A DNA stretch of 64,000 bases from Casuarius casuarius (Eukaryota; Chordata; Aves; Casuariiformes; Casuariidae): positions 934,626 through 998,625 of the forward strand of contig PTFA01000305.1 of the NCBI GenBank assembly GCA_003342895.1. Direction: 5' to 3'. A program made the translations under genes and the position numbers. Of the stretch, positions 1-12,200 are shown piece after piece; position 1 is the stretch's first letter; the number at the start of each line of letters is the position of its first letter. The notes beneath the pieces are model-generated. The model was given only the letters and a program-made list of their open reading frames with translations, ran no database searches and had not been told where the DNA came from.

Positions 1-38
1 AAAAAAAAAAAAAAAGTAAAAGAAAAAAAAATAAAAAT
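1..38. repeat. A-rich tract at the window edge
   Basis: The window opens with 15 A, then A runs broken by G and T. It could be the poly(A) end of a retroelement lying upstream or simple low-complexity DNA; the left flank is outside the window, so this cannot be settled. Confidence 0.8.
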
Positions 39-1559
39 GAGTACGAACTTGAATACTGTATAAATTGAGCATGATTTGAGAAAAGCATGGTCTAATTGAA
101 ACATTTTCATTTGATAAACTTTTTATTTTTCTGGTGATGTTATTTAAAATACATGTAGATAAAAATTGCTTTATAATAGATTGTCACAAGGAAACTAGAA
201 AGGTTGTAATTTGTATGAGACATTTCTGTATGCATCAGATTAAGTTATGAGTACTCTTTGATCAAGAGTCTTGGATCTGCAAGTCTTTGGCATAGCATAA
301 AGTGTAAGCGTACAGCCTAGGTGGTGGTAATGCTGCGTTTCCTCCCTCCCCTGTAAAATAATCCTTTTTTGGGGAAGCCTAAGCATAGAGACTGTACTTT
401 TTTGAATGTTTAATATGTTTTGTGAAATTTTAAGAATAACTTTTAAGAAATGGAGCAGTCCGTCCAAGGTATTAGCTTATCATATTGGAAAACCTATGTC
501 AGTGTTAGTAATTAAAATGCACTGAAATGTAATTTTTAGTGCTTCCAAATTTTTTTATTGTTATTTTTAAATCTTGTTTGTGGTCCTTCCAGAATAGTGG
601 TGTAAGATCTTTTTTTCCTTGCCCTGCTTTTGAGAAATGCCTTCCTCAGAATCCTTAGTTGTAGTTATAAGTTCTTAGTTATGATTAAAAATTTTCCTAG
701 GTTTTTATATAAACAGTAGATTTTCACATACCATGCAAGTACCATATGAGTCTTTTGTTGGCACATTCCTGTCCCTTTTTTGCTTAAAAGGGGAAAGTCA
801 AAATGTCTCTTGGAGTACTGGGATTTAAAAAGCCTGTCACATTTATTTAGTGAGAAAAATGATGGAAAGTTTGTGAATCAGATAACCAGAATTGTTTGCT
901 TAGCACCATCTTGCTTCCTTTACAGAAGAATACCAACTGCACTGAAGTGGCACATCTGACTTCCACTCAAATATGAAATAGGATTTTACTGAAAAATGTG
1001 TTGGCTTCTCCCTACAGCTAGGGAAAAGAATCCATATTCTGCCAATATTTATTACTCTCTAAACAGCTGATACATGGTTTAATGCACTACCCTTTCATTG
1101 CAGAAAACCTGCTTTTAGAATATTTTTTTTCAGGTTGTGCAGAGGATAAAATTGTAGTTTTTTCCACATTCTGTAATGGATAGTGGGATATGTCTCAGAA
1201 ATGCCTCTCTGCCCTTTCCCTCAATCCCCACCTGTGCTGTGATTTGTAACATCTGGCAATATCAGCCTGAGTTGGAAGTAACTGAATATTGCAGTCAAAG
1301 CAGACAGCGTGAAAGAATTGCTGACTGAGGAGATGCACGCAGCACTGCTTTCCCTGGAGTCAGTGTTCATTCCATGCAGAGCCCTTAATTCTCATGGGGG
1401 AGAGTGAAAACAAAATCCAGTTCTAAATGATACACATTATCAGGAACTGTAAGTTTTGCTGAACTTTGATTACCCCCCTGAAAAGATGTTCTCTATAGCT
1501 TCAGACTTTTCTGATAGCACTGGGTATTATCAGTAAACAGTTGAGTATTTGGGCTGATG

Positions 1560-1564
<5 letters not shown>
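39..1564. other. AT-rich stretch, no gene seen
   Basis: No open frame here resembles a known family; the longest (about 75 codons, minus strand, 240-467) has no supporting splice signals or recognisable domain. No RNA gene or repeat was recognised. The part around 780-920 is unique AT-rich sequence that might be conserved, but nothing specific supports that. Confidence 0.6.

Positions 1565-1605
<41 letters not shown>
1565..1605. repeat. (CT)n microsatellite
   Basis: About 20 perfect CT units run directly into an assembly gap, so the true length of the array is unknown. The plus strand is all pyrimidine here and continues as a T run beyond the gap. Confidence 0.97.
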
Positions 1606-1609
1606 NNNN
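1606..1609. other. Assembly gap (4 N)
   Basis: Four undetermined bases lie between the CT array and a T homopolymer. A gap this small at a junction of two low-complexity tracts most likely marks sequencing or consensus failure. Any open frame crossing it (for example 1541-1876 on plus) is an artefact of reading through Ns. Confidence 0.99.
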
Positions 1610-1635
1610 TTTTTTTTTTTTTTTTTTTTTTTTTT
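1610..1635. repeat. T homopolymer, 26 bases
   Basis: An uninterrupted T run abuts the gap. Together with the CT array it makes about 70 bases of pure pyrimidine on plus. It could be the A tail of a minus-strand retroelement, but no element body was recognised to its right. Confidence 0.95.
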
Positions 1636-2039
1636 CTCGATTGTTTTCACCTCAAGCGCTGATGATGTGACAGGACTTTGCTGTTCCTGTTCATCTCATG
1701 TTTGCATAGGAGAGAGGAGTGATGGGACGCTTTGCTCTTTTTCTTTCTGGTTTCATTTCACAGATCCTTTTCCCAGACTGCTGGCTTGCCTAGACAGAGC
1801 AAGCTTTTTTCTCTCATCTCGTCCCCTGCCCCCAGTCTGGATTTGGTTTGCCGCCCTTCTAGTGCAGTCCCCCTGAGAAGGGGCTTCTCCCATCTGCCAG
1901 CTGGCAAATGCACCACTATTCTGTTTTATCCCCCTGGGGGATACCTTCTTTTAGGGAACACAAACATTTGGCAGTATCTAATATAAAACATTCCCCTTGG
2001 TTTATATGAGAAATAACAGAGCAATTTAAAGATATATTT
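1636..2039. other. Pyrimidine-rich stretch, no gene seen
   Basis: This block is richer in C and T on the plus strand than its surroundings. Two plus-strand frames are open here, but their translations are low-complexity and resemble nothing I know. No element or RNA gene was recognised. Confidence 0.5.
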
Positions 2040-2480
2040 TTATGTTATTTGGGTGAAGCGTAATATATTAATGGGCTGTACAAAGAAGATTTATATTTTA
2101 AAACCTTCACACAAATTTAATGTCATTTTAAATGTCATTGTTGGAAGTATAATATAAAAATAAAATTTTGTTTGTCTTTAATATTTGCATTTTTAAGTGG
2201 CCCAGTGACAATTCAAATGTGTCATAGAATAATCATTAACAAGATAAAGTATATTTTAGATTGACGGTGGAAATGAATTCTTTTTATATGAGTCAACCCA
2301 ACATAAATATTAAAAAGGATGGTATTTGTTCCATCCATTAAATGTCTCTTAAAAGTCTTAATTGATTATTTTTCTGGAAACAACATGTATATAGTTAGGA
2401 AATATATACACTATAGAATAATAGATTGTCCCCAGAGTAAATACACGGCTATAATTTACTTGAAGGTCTCTGCAGAAAAA
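2040..2480. promoter_or_regulatory. Candidate conserved non-coding element
   Basis: Seen: a long, unique, AT-rich stretch without simple repeats or meaningful open frames. It holds a POU octamer ATTTGCAT at 2183-2190, several ATTA/TAAT homeodomain-type cores and mixed motif-dense sequence. Known: vertebrate developmental enhancers in gene deserts often have this composition. Inferred: this could be an enhancer-like conserved element. No conservation data were available, so the boundaries are rough and the call is a texture judgement. Confidence 0.35.
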
Positions 2481-3063
2481 GCAGCATGAATGGGTTGGAA
2501 AACTTTTCAGCAAAACAAAGTTCAGCTGAAAAGTAGGGAACGTTGTCTAACTAACCCTCGCAAAATAATACTGGAGTCCTAGGAGTGTACTTACCCATGT
2601 ATTTATTCTATGGTAGTCTATTATTGTAATATATACTTTTGAACATTTAGTTTTTAAAGCTTTATAAAACATTTAAGTTAAAATGTTAATTGCCAAACAG
2701 TTTTATCAGTTAACAGTTTAGCTTTCCTTGTAGGTGATATTAATAGAAAAGAAAAGGGTATTACCATTCTCACAGACGTCAGTAAAGTATAACAAATTTA
2801 CACAAAAATTTACTATCAGGACGTGCTGTTCATAGAAGAATTTTACCTGTTGAAGACCTGGCAATCTCAAGCAGTGTATAACATACTACAGTAAGGCCCT
2901 TGAGAGGTAGACATGCTAATCCGATGCTCTTCAGTGAGCCACTGAGGGGGGGCAACTCTCCTCTGTTAAATTCTCCAGTATTGCTAATGCTACTCCTCCC
3001 TAGGAAAGAGACTTCTCTCTAAATCAGCCCCATCCACAGTTTTAAACCTGAGGCTTTTTCATC

Positions 3064-3065
<2 letters not shown>
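2481..3065. other. No gene seen
   Basis: Unique AT-rich sequence. A short string near 2770-2785 with GACGTCAGTAAAG resembles the edge of the old amniote repeat described at 27661-27790, but it is too short to call. Confidence 0.5.

Positions 3066-3097
<32 letters not shown>
3066..3097. repeat. (ATT)n microsatellite
   Basis: About ten perfect TTA/ATT units, with no interruptions seen. Confidence 0.96.
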
Positions 3098-3675
3098 TCA
3101 TAGCCCAGGTGAGCAGGAAGGAGTCACCATCATTTTCCTTGGGGAGTTTTCCTTCTCAGTTGTCCCATGGGAAAAGGGAGGTGTAGGAGCTGGATTTGCT
3201 GCACCAGCAGAAGGACCAGTTGGGCTGGCCACATTGTCCCAAGCAACCCAAAGAGCCTGGATTCTCACAGTTGCTGTAGGTTTAGTGACAAGCCAAGGTC
3301 ATCTGTGCAGATTGCTCAGCAACTCCCATCTCCTTGGTTCAGTAGACATTTACTCCTAGGAGATAATGCATTTCAGCTGTCCCCAGTATGCTTCCTCTGA
3401 CTGGGAGTGGAGGCTTCAGAGATGATGCAGTCTGCAAACAGGAGGTTGAAGTTTCAGCTGGGCCGTTAGACTCTAGACTTGAACAGAAACAGTGTGATAT
3501 CTGACTTAGCAGCAATATAGCTGTGTGGGCGAGAGGTGCAGGACTGTTAGGGGCTGTTGTGCCACCTCACCATCAAGCGAGTTGGGAGGAGATCACATTG
3601 CAGTTGTAATGGGGAGAGACTGCTGGGGGAAAGCTGTGTCCTCCTCAGGGAGCAGTGAAAAATTCAGTTAGGGAT
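3098..3675. other. No gene seen
   Basis: Moderately GC-richer than the left flank. A 77-codon plus frame (3167-3400) has cysteine-rich but unfamiliar content and no splice context worth noting. No repeat was recognised. Confidence 0.5.
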
Positions 3676-3906
3676 GTGTCTACACCACCTTTGAAGATGC
3701 GATTGCTGCCCTTTGGGATTTACACCTGAGCTAGCTTTAATCTTGCTAGCAGAATAGTTGCAGCAGCAGTTGTGTTGTGGAGTGCCCAATGCCTTGCTCC
3801 AGTTTGCATCTATACAGTTGCTTATGCTGCCCTAACTACCTGTTGGTGTAGCACCTGAGACAGATAGATTTGAGGGTTGACTTGCAATTGCCACGCAGAC
3901 ATACCT
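3676..3906. mobile_element. hAT/Charlie-like DNA transposon relic (MITE)
   Basis: Seen: the left end carries GGATGTGTCTACACC followed by GCGATTGC, and the right end carries GCAATTGCCACGCAGACATACC. Read as reverse complement the right end begins GGTATGTCTGCGTGG, so the two ends form degenerate inverted repeats about 230 bases apart. Inside are GAGCTAGCTTTAATCTTGCTAGC, CAGCAGCAG and TAGCACCTGAGAC strings. Known: old amniote hAT/Charlie non-autonomous elements have ends reading GTCTACACTGC and interiors with GCTAGCTTTAATCTAGCTAGC-type strings. Inferred: a full-length but diverged copy. No transposase is encoded. An 8-base target duplication was not clear. Confidence 0.7.
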
Positions 3907-4199
3907 TTCTTTTCCAGAGCGTAAGGAACTGAGATAGCCCGGGCAATTTCTAGCATCTCCTCTGCCAAAATTTGAGGAAATAAGAGGGAAGTAACACATG
4001 ACCACAGAATCAAAGCTGTTTTGCCAGAAGGATTCTCTACTGATACAGTCTAACCCATCAGCGTAGTTTGAGAAGTTGATAAACATTACAAGATCAAAAG
4101 GGAATTCAGCCATAACTTTCACTTTTTTTAGCCATTTCTTCTTAGTAATGTTTTTAAATTTTTAATTTACAAATGTTTTTAAAAGAAAGAAATTAATGG

Positions 4200-4265
4200 T
4201 TTAAATTTTCCCTGTTAAATGTTGGTGAAAGTATTACAGCTCTCATTGACGTCAGTGACATGATA
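4200..4265. repeat. Possible fragment of an old amniote repeat
   Basis: The string CATTGACGTCAGTGACATGA resembles the CATTGACTTCAGTGG core of a repeat seen in many amniote genomes and found more clearly at 27661-27790. The match is short and the family is not named here. Confidence 0.25.
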
Positions 4266-4312
4266 TTACCAGTTTGTTCTCTGCCACATCTTACAGAGGA
4301 GTAAACTGGTAA

Positions 4313-4350
4313 GTATATATTATATATATTTATATATAATGTAAATATAT
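4313..4350. repeat. AT-dinucleotide-rich tract
   Basis: Imperfect (TA)n with interruptions, ending in GTAAATATAT. It is self-complementary over most of its length. Confidence 0.9.
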
Positions 4351-6878
4351 TGACTTGTTACGCCTATTATATGTTGAAACTGGTTTTTAAAAGGTGATGT
4401 AAATAGTGGTTTCCTTAATGAAAAATACATATTTTGTATTGTTCTAATACAAAGGAAAAAAACCTTTTAATCTTTTTTGTTATGTATATTCCATGTATAA
4501 GTGTAAATATGATTACTTAGGTTTAAAAACTTTTGCATGTATGTATACAGTTGCAAGTCTGGAAGAATGTATAGAAAAATACTTTTATTTAAAGTTGTGA
4601 TTACCTGCTGCATGAAAAATGCATGGGGGACCCTGTGCATCTGTGCGTTGGCAAAAATGTCTTAACGAGTCAGGTCAGTTCAAAACACAACAGTATTCCA
4701 CTTCTGGACATGACTTCTGCTGTGGTATTTTAGCTTTGTGAAAGAATGTGCTTCAAATCAAAAGGGTCTGGGAAAAAGCTCAAAACTACTTTTAAAACAC
4801 AAGAATTCATACAACTATAATCAGTCATATAAGTTCAGGACTCCACTTTACATAATTGAAATATTGTGTCAGGACTATTCCATCATTGTAAAACAAAGGA
4901 ATATTGATTTTCATTGCCATACGTAAGAATTTGGGGATTTACCACAACCAATTTTATTGTGATATGTTTTCAGTAATTAATCTAACTGGTCTCATTTTTT
5001 TTATTAGAAATTAATTTCCTCATGTGATGTCACAAAACTGTACATACTGCAGTGTGAAGTTTTTTTAAATCTTTCAGTGTTTACTTCCTGCAGAAGATTT
5101 GAATAAATGAGAAAAATGCATTGTCTTGATGGTTTTTAAATCTGCTTTATTTCATGTGTACTTTCTATTATTGGGGTGTTAGTGGGCTCTGACAGTGCTA
5201 TTAATACAAGTTTATGACAAAAATAAGGGATTTGGGGACACTACATATACTTTAACAAAGGATACTAACTGAAAAATGAGAGTCATGGAGCTGGAAATAA
5301 AACAAGCTAAATCAGATTAGCAGTTTTACTTTACAAAGCACTGTATTATGTATTAGTCAGCCTCTCTTTATTTACTTGAAATCATTGGTCATGAACTGGA
5401 AATCTTTAGATGGGAATATCCCATGAGAATTATTTTAAACAAATGTTGAAGTATTTTCAGGATCTCTGTGCAGTATTTGAGCAAAAAAGGTGTGTTTTCA
5501 TGTTAAAACATATGTTGGCCCATGTCACAGGGAGGACTTTTCAGTTGTGTTCAACTTAAGCTCTTAAGCAAACATACTGAAAAATGAACATAACTTGCCC
5601 ATGAAGACTAGACAAAAATTTAACAGCACACTTGCCTCATATTTTGGTGCTCTTAGGTTAGATTACAACATTAGTGCAACTTGTGTTTTACCAGAGAATT
5701 TGTTTCACAGATGCATAGGCACAGTGTGTCTGGAGCTGTACAGTTGCAAGCAACTAACTGGAACATGTCTATCTTGGGTAATAGTAGAGCTATTTCCATG
5801 AATCATCCCATGTTTTCCATCTGATCGCCTCAGACAACAATAAATATGTATTCATGGGGTTCTCAGGAAGCCTTCTGGAAAGTATAAATTGTAATTCATA
5901 AAGTTAATTTAAAAACAATAATCCCAGCTCCATAGATTTCAGATAAATTTCATAATACATGTAACTGAGTATTTTGACTATTACTGTAATTGGTATGCTA
6001 AATTGAGTTGACTAGTATCCAGAGTTGAATAGGATCTGGAGACCAGCTGTCCTTAGGATCTCTTTGCATATCTTGTCTTAAAGTATATGCATGTATAATA
6101 CTGCTACTGATATTCAGCTATATGCTTTGGAGGGAGATGGCTCTTGCATCCTGCTTCTGCTCATCCTCTTCTCTCTTTAAGTAGACTTACACCTGGTTTC
6201 AGGGATGAATGGCTAAGCCAAAATACAGCCCTGTAAAAACACTGTGCGCCTACAGAGCCAGTCCAGATTTCTAATGATGAGGTAGCTTGAAAATCATTTT
6301 GGAAATCCATGCCTCCCCACTGACATGGCTCCTTTAATTTTGATTCTACCAACCAAGCAAAAGCAACTGTGTATCTTTATTTCTCAGGTGATGAGGCCTT
6401 GGGCAGTTTTCTTGAGGCAGCTGAGTATCATCCAGTTTTTCAGTTCATTACTCAGGGGGAATTCAGGCTCTTGTAGCTTCAATATGTTTATTCAGGATGT
6501 ATTGTAATACCAAGTAAAACTTGCTCTGTGTCTACCAGAAATAAATAGGCCTGTGGAGTGAGCGTATGGTATGCTAAACGGTCTTGGGAGTGACAAGAAT
6601 GTTGAATGGGTGTAAATATTCCAAGAAACACTTCACTCCAAGTGAACGTTAACAATGTTAGCCTAGTGATTCATGATAAACTTGCTCAAAAATGTCTCAA
6701 ACTGGCCATGAACTGTCTCCAGACAGACCTGTGGTGATGCAGACTCCTCTTGATCTCTGGTTTGTTCCTCACAAAACAAAAGATACATCTGATGTGGATG
6801 ATACATCCCAAAACAGCCACTGGATAAAGAAATGAAGGTTTTTGCTTCAGAGGTTTCAAAATGTGTAAACATTTATAA
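4351..6878. other. No gene seen
   Basis: Unique AT-rich DNA. Open frames are all under about 85 codons, on both strands, and unfamiliar. No repeat family or RNA gene was recognised. Confidence 0.55.
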
Positions 6879-6928
6879 ATGTGTGTGTGTGTGTGTATAA
6901 TACACACACACACATATACATACATATC
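6879..6928. repeat. (TG)n...(CA)n palindromic microsatellite
   Basis: A TG run to about 6897 is followed by TATAATA and then a CA run to about 6915, ending in ATATACATACATAT. The two runs are reverse complements, so the tract can fold into a hairpin with a stem of roughly 16 pairs and a tiny loop. Such structures can arise by inversion or by independent growth of two dinucleotide arrays. Confidence 0.9.
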
Positions 6929-7312
6929 TCTCAATTGCATTCATGAGACTTGACAGACCAATCTTAACGCTCCTCAATGAAACCAATGTTGTGGGCATCA
7001 AGGGCAGATGTGGGATTTGATGATAAATCATTTGCAGGCCTGTGTATTTGAAAAAACCTTTACCAGAGTGGCAAATTTTTTGCAGTAGTAATAAAAACAC
7101 ACATCTTACTATATTAATACAATTTAAAGAAAAAGATTTTTGGTTGGCTTTAAACATTTTCAAGGAAAAAAGTAATTTAGCAACTGAAGAGTACGACGAT
7201 TTTTCTTTTGAAACTGCCCAGCTCATTAGAGATATGTAATGCACCCATGGAAATGTATGTAGGCACTTGATATGGCCCTCTAGCAGTGGCTAAGACATGC
7301 AGGTAATAGTTA

Positions 7313-7552
7313 ATGGTAATACTTTTATTTCCTTTTGATTGTCAGAGTGACTCAGAGGAGCAGGACAAACTCAGCACATCAAAATCCTCTCTGCTGGTGA
7401 ATTTCAGTGCCACCAATGAAAGAGCATATGCTGATCTGAGCTCACAGCAGCCCACTTCCATTTGGCTTTTTAAGGACTGCTTGCTCTTAATGAATAAAGA
7501 GATTTGTCACTATTTCCAGATTACTTTTCTGATTAAACTACTCAGAATTTAA
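7313..7552 (+). other. Weak exon-like open frame
   Basis: A pyrimidine-rich stretch ends in TTGATTGTCAG at 7335-7345, a plausible splice acceptor. It is followed by an open frame whose first 35 or so residues are polar, beginning SDSEEQDKLSTSKSSLL. A donor is not obvious: CTGGTGAAT near 7394 is weak. No family was recognised. A chance open frame is the simpler reading. Either alignment with other species or RNA-seq would decide. Confidence 0.12.
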
Positions 7553-9029
7553 CTGAATGCAAAATGATCATTATTGACTTGTGACTGTGCCAGTTAGATA
7601 AGCTTGAATCCTGCCTCTATGATTAAAGTCAGCATGTGCTTTCAGTGCATATTAGTATGTTGGGGGAAAGATGGAGAAATTACTTCCTGGCCTTCTTCAC
7701 AGGGTTAGATGATTCTTGATTCCCTTTGCTCAGTCTAGTTTGGTGAGGTGAGGTACTTCATCACTAAATGTGAGGCAAACTAGGCTATTTTCCAAGCCAG
7801 TAGGAGCCCTCTGGCCCCAGCCTGTGCTGAAGCTGGTGTTGGCTTTGAAGTTATACCCTTGCACGCTCAGGAATCATTCTTTTGAAAATTTGAGTGTAGA
7901 CCTTAAAGGTGACTTCTGCAAGTAAGTCATGGGTAGCCACTGGGACATAGAGGTATCCAGTCTGTTGCTGTGGGATCTTAATATTTGCCTGCTTGCACAC
8001 TGGTAACTGCAGCAAAATGTCATTGTTTTCCTGAGTTCTTCCTGACCAGACCCCACATCCAAATCTTATCACTGGTACTTAAACAGAGAGAAACTACAAG
8101 CTTTAAGCATATTTTGAGTTGGTTGCCCTGATATAAGCAGTGTCTAATATTTTACATAGGGATCTGTGAAAGATGGAAGAGGAAGTTCCTCAAATGCCTC
8201 TTTGCAGTGTTTCAGCAGAGACCAAAAAAGCTACTGCTGAGATGAAACTCCTTGTCAAAAGCGCGGAAGCCAGTTCTAGCTACTTCCTTTCAGCTTGCTT
8301 CCAAGATAGGCATAGGTTTTGGTATGTCTAACTAAACGTCTTAGTCTGTCATAGCTACCACCTGCGAGAAATGCTGAGTTCTTTGCACTGGGAGGAGGGA
8401 GAAGCAGCTTTGAAGTCAACAGTATATTAGTGGTAAATAATGCAGATAGATGGAAAACCTTGAAATTTGAATTTGTGAACGTCCAAGGCTGCCCGGGGTG
8501 GACACCCTTGCTGAGGGCAAGAAGGTCATTAGAATTTTGCCATTCTTTTCAAAATGTTTTATTTGCCTTTGGCTTGGAAAAATCCCTTTTTTTTTTTTAA
8601 GTAACCTATGTAAATCTCTCATATGCCTTGCAAATAGCTCAACATGCGATTCCCCTTTGGTCATGCAGGAAGTCTGTGTTCCCTTCTCTTTGCTGCACAC
8701 TTCCGCTGTACTTGTATAATATCTGTGTGCCTGTCCTTTGTGTTTGCTCCTGCAGACCAGGGAGTTGGGGGTGCTGCTGGGGCCACATTTAATTTAAGGA
8801 AAGAAGGAAGAAAGGGAGTAGATTCTTAGGACAGCAAGCTATAAAGACATTGTTCCCACATGCCTTTTACTTTTTAATCCGACCTCATTTTCCTCTGTTC
8901 AGTGTGGGCATAGGGAGAAAGTCTCCATTAGTATCTGAAATAATTATATAAACCAAGGAAACCAAAACCTCGTACTTCTATTCAAATGTGTCACACAAGA
9001 TGCACTAGTTATCTGTCGTTGAATAGCAG
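7553..9029. other. No gene seen; one short repeat-like fragment
   Basis: Around 7605-7650 the strings ATCCTGCCTC and TTAAAGTCAGCATG resemble the old amniote repeat described at 27661-27790. Otherwise unique sequence with short unfamiliar open frames. Confidence 0.5.
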
Positions 9030-9240
9030 TGCTTAAATCTCTAAACATATTGATGCAAGTTTACAAACTTCCTAGTCCCAAAAAAGAAGCCTTTTATTGA
9101 CTTATATGGAAGTAGTGATAACTGGTTGCTTGGTTTGTAAACATATTTGAAAATTTGGAAGTTTAGCTAATTCTTGTAGGTAGCAATGTGCCTCTCTCTC
9201 ATGCTAGTAACTGTAACTCTTTTTCCCCCTTCTCTTCCCT
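9030..9240. promoter_or_regulatory. Candidate conserved non-coding element
   Basis: Unique AT-rich sequence with two forkhead-like TGTAAACA/GTTTACAAAC cores: GTTTACAAAC near 9059 and TTTGTAAACATATTTG near 9134. They lie in opposite orientation about 75 bases apart. The texture is typical of enhancers, but conservation is untested. Confidence 0.25.
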
Positions 9241-12200
9241 ATTCCTTTGAGTCCTTTGTCATATTTTTTAACTGTGTGGAAGCCCCATCATCATCTGTGA
9301 AGGACAGAGGAGGGGAACAAAAGGTTACATAATATTTTTGGACAAAAAAGTTGCTTTGAAGTAAGCATTTGCCTAAGGTACTACATTATGCATTGACTAC
9401 TGAATGTCGTATCTTGCTTTCTCCTACTGTAAGTATTCACCCAAGGCATCACGTAATGCCTGCACACTAAGAAGAGGGGTGGTGATCTCTCACTATATTT
9501 ACCTCAGTATATCTTTCCTTTATTTTAGAATGCTGCTTACTGCGACAGGAAGAAACAAAGTGTATGTTACGGAGCCTTTTTGTTTTCCAAAATCTGCTAT
9601 TTAAGAGTTTTGGAAAATGACAAAACACAAAGCTCGAGTCTAAGGACAGAGTATGAAAAGAGCTATAAAGAAAACAAAAGAAAGGGAGTAACTTCTTTTT
9701 AAGTGCCCGCTGCATGGTCCGGCTGGCAGCCTGTTGCCTGCTCCCATTCTGGCCCACCACCTGTTTCCCGGCGGGAATGCAGAATGGTGGTGCAGGCAGA
9801 GGGGAGCGAAGTGCTGCCATTCGTACAAAATTGGACACAGAGAGCTGGGAGTTGGTAGCTGCTGCTCTCGCTGGTAACAAAACGGTGGCAGCTGCTGATG
9901 GAAGAAGAGAAGGCACTGAATATCCCCTGCTGCAAATGTTAATAGCCCAAAGAGTCGTTCTGTTTTTGTGTCACAGAGATTTGCAGTTATTAATTTAGAA
10001 GTGGAAGGAATAACTGTCCAGAAACAGACAGCAGCAATTGTATTGAATACATCCCACTCTTTGAAGCTTGCAGAGAAAGTCTAAGGATAGATCTAGTTAC
10101 ATAAAAAAGACTGATTTCAACAGATTTTTTCATTATTATCCTCCCACATCTGCTTTGCACTTGAAAACTTGGTTCACTTTAGTAAGAAAGGTGCTATTTC
10201 AGTTTTCTTGTCATCTTTGTCTCTCTTTTTACCTAAACATTTATACCGAGCTTGCACTAGAGAAATATGGCTTGCTATCCCTTGTTTGATTTCAAAATAC
10301 GTCTTTAATACACTGCAGTGCTATGTGCAAAATGTCTCCAGACAGTACCAGGAACCTCCTGCTTGGAATAGATGTCTGTTCTGGGAAAGGCTAACTATTG
10401 CTCCTCAGTACTGAGGATGCTTGGAGTGGTAAGTACTGGTAGTGGTACTAATGGTAGTGATGTGGGATCCTAAATTGTTGCATAAACTTCTGCCTAGTTC
10501 AGTTTCTGAATCTCCCAGTTTAGATCAAGGGGATACTGAAATCTTCGGCAGTGCATCTAGCATGGGCTACAGAAGTAGCTAGTTTGCAAACACCTACTAT
10601 AATCACGTTATCATGTGTTAATGGCAAGGCTGTGCAGAGTCATCCTGTGATAACCTTCCCAGTTGGCCCAAAGCAAACATGATCATACGAGAGCCAAGAC
10701 GGTGCTGTCCCAGGAGAAAGATTTTGATGTGGAATGCGGCTGCCTGTGACATGGAGCCCCGTGCTTTGCAGCAAAGTAGATGATTTAGCATATGATATCA
10801 CACCCTTGACAACTGTCGCAGCAACTACACGTCAGGGTACAACTCCTTTCCTGAGGAGCCAACCTGGCTTCTTGGAGTTCACTCTCCTCCTACCCTTGAT
10901 GCATTGATTGACATGTGTTTTTCTGGACAAGGAGGGGACACTAGATGAATGAGAATGGCACCCATGGGGCTAAATCAAGTCCCTGGAGTGAAGAACCAGG
11001 TCAGAAAGTGGGGGAGAGCACAGATCTTTCTGTTGAGAAAGATACCAGGGCCAAGAGACAGATAGTGCTAGCTTCAAAATAGACAACACAGCCAGGATTT
11101 ACATTACTATGGGGCTGATCCTGGACCTGCTGCTGTCATGACTGGTAGTGTTACTTGCTGCCAATCTAACTAGGAGACAAGGGATGGTCACCAAGTTATG
11201 ATTTGGGAAACCCAGGTTTGCATTGTGGTCGACTGTGGGTTTTTGTTAGCCTTTAGGAAAGGTACAGTGGACCAAATAGGGCTTCTCTGTGTTTTAGGGA
11301 GACTTTGATACATATGTGCCTAAGAGAGGCAAGAGAGTAGTATTTGTCTTATATTTTGGTGCGTTAAAATGTCTAGCATGTGATTCGCCCTTACTATTCA
11401 GAACACCTAAATGTGAATGTTCCCATGGCCTGGGAAAATTCCTGGATATGATGGCACTGCTATGCTCTGGTAATGTCTGTCACAAACATCTTTTGCAAGT
11501 GGAGGATCACAGAGCAGGAAGTAAACTTCCCAACTTTGGTCTCTTCTGTTTTCTGTCTCTGCATCTATTATTTAAATTGCACTTTGTAATGCTGCCCCTG
11601 CTTGGTCATCTCACCTAGGACCTTTCAGTAAAACCAGGTTAAAACATACTAGCGAGATAAATATTTTGGAAATATAACTCAATTACTGTGCATTAAATGT
11701 GCTAGTTTAAAACTAAATGAGGATAAAGAAAATAGAAGAAAGGTTTCTGAAGCCAGAGAGTAACTGAGGCAGAAGCAATGCCCTGGATATGTTTTCTACC
11801 TGGAACCTGTGAAAGCTGACCCCAGGCTTGTAATTGTATAGCAGGTCTAACCCCTAATAAGCTTGGACAAGTAAATAAGACCTTACAGCAGTGAAAGTGC
11901 CTTATTGCTACTATGCTTGTGGGAGCCTGATGACAGTGTTTTTTCTCAGCTGGGCTACACCTCAGTGTGTTTCCCTCAGCATAAAGCTCTTTCACATAGG
12001 CTTAGTTCCAGTGTTCAAGATTTCAGTGTATTTTTAGCATGTTGTTAGTTTATCATTTGCCATATATTTCTTATATCTACAACAGGGCAAATTAAACATG
12101 TGGCCTCACGTCTAAAATAGCTTCTGTTGAAGAACACAAATGCACACAGTGTTTTTATACTCTGCGATAATTTTTATTTTTGGGGAATGACAGTGGACTT

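Noticed and set aside
1541..1876. Plus frame through the CT repeat and gap
   Set aside because: It reads through Ns, a CT microsatellite and a T homopolymer, so the translation is meaningless.
9467..9916. 149-codon minus frame as a gene
   Set aside because: It crosses a sharp composition change and has no protein-like domain structure.
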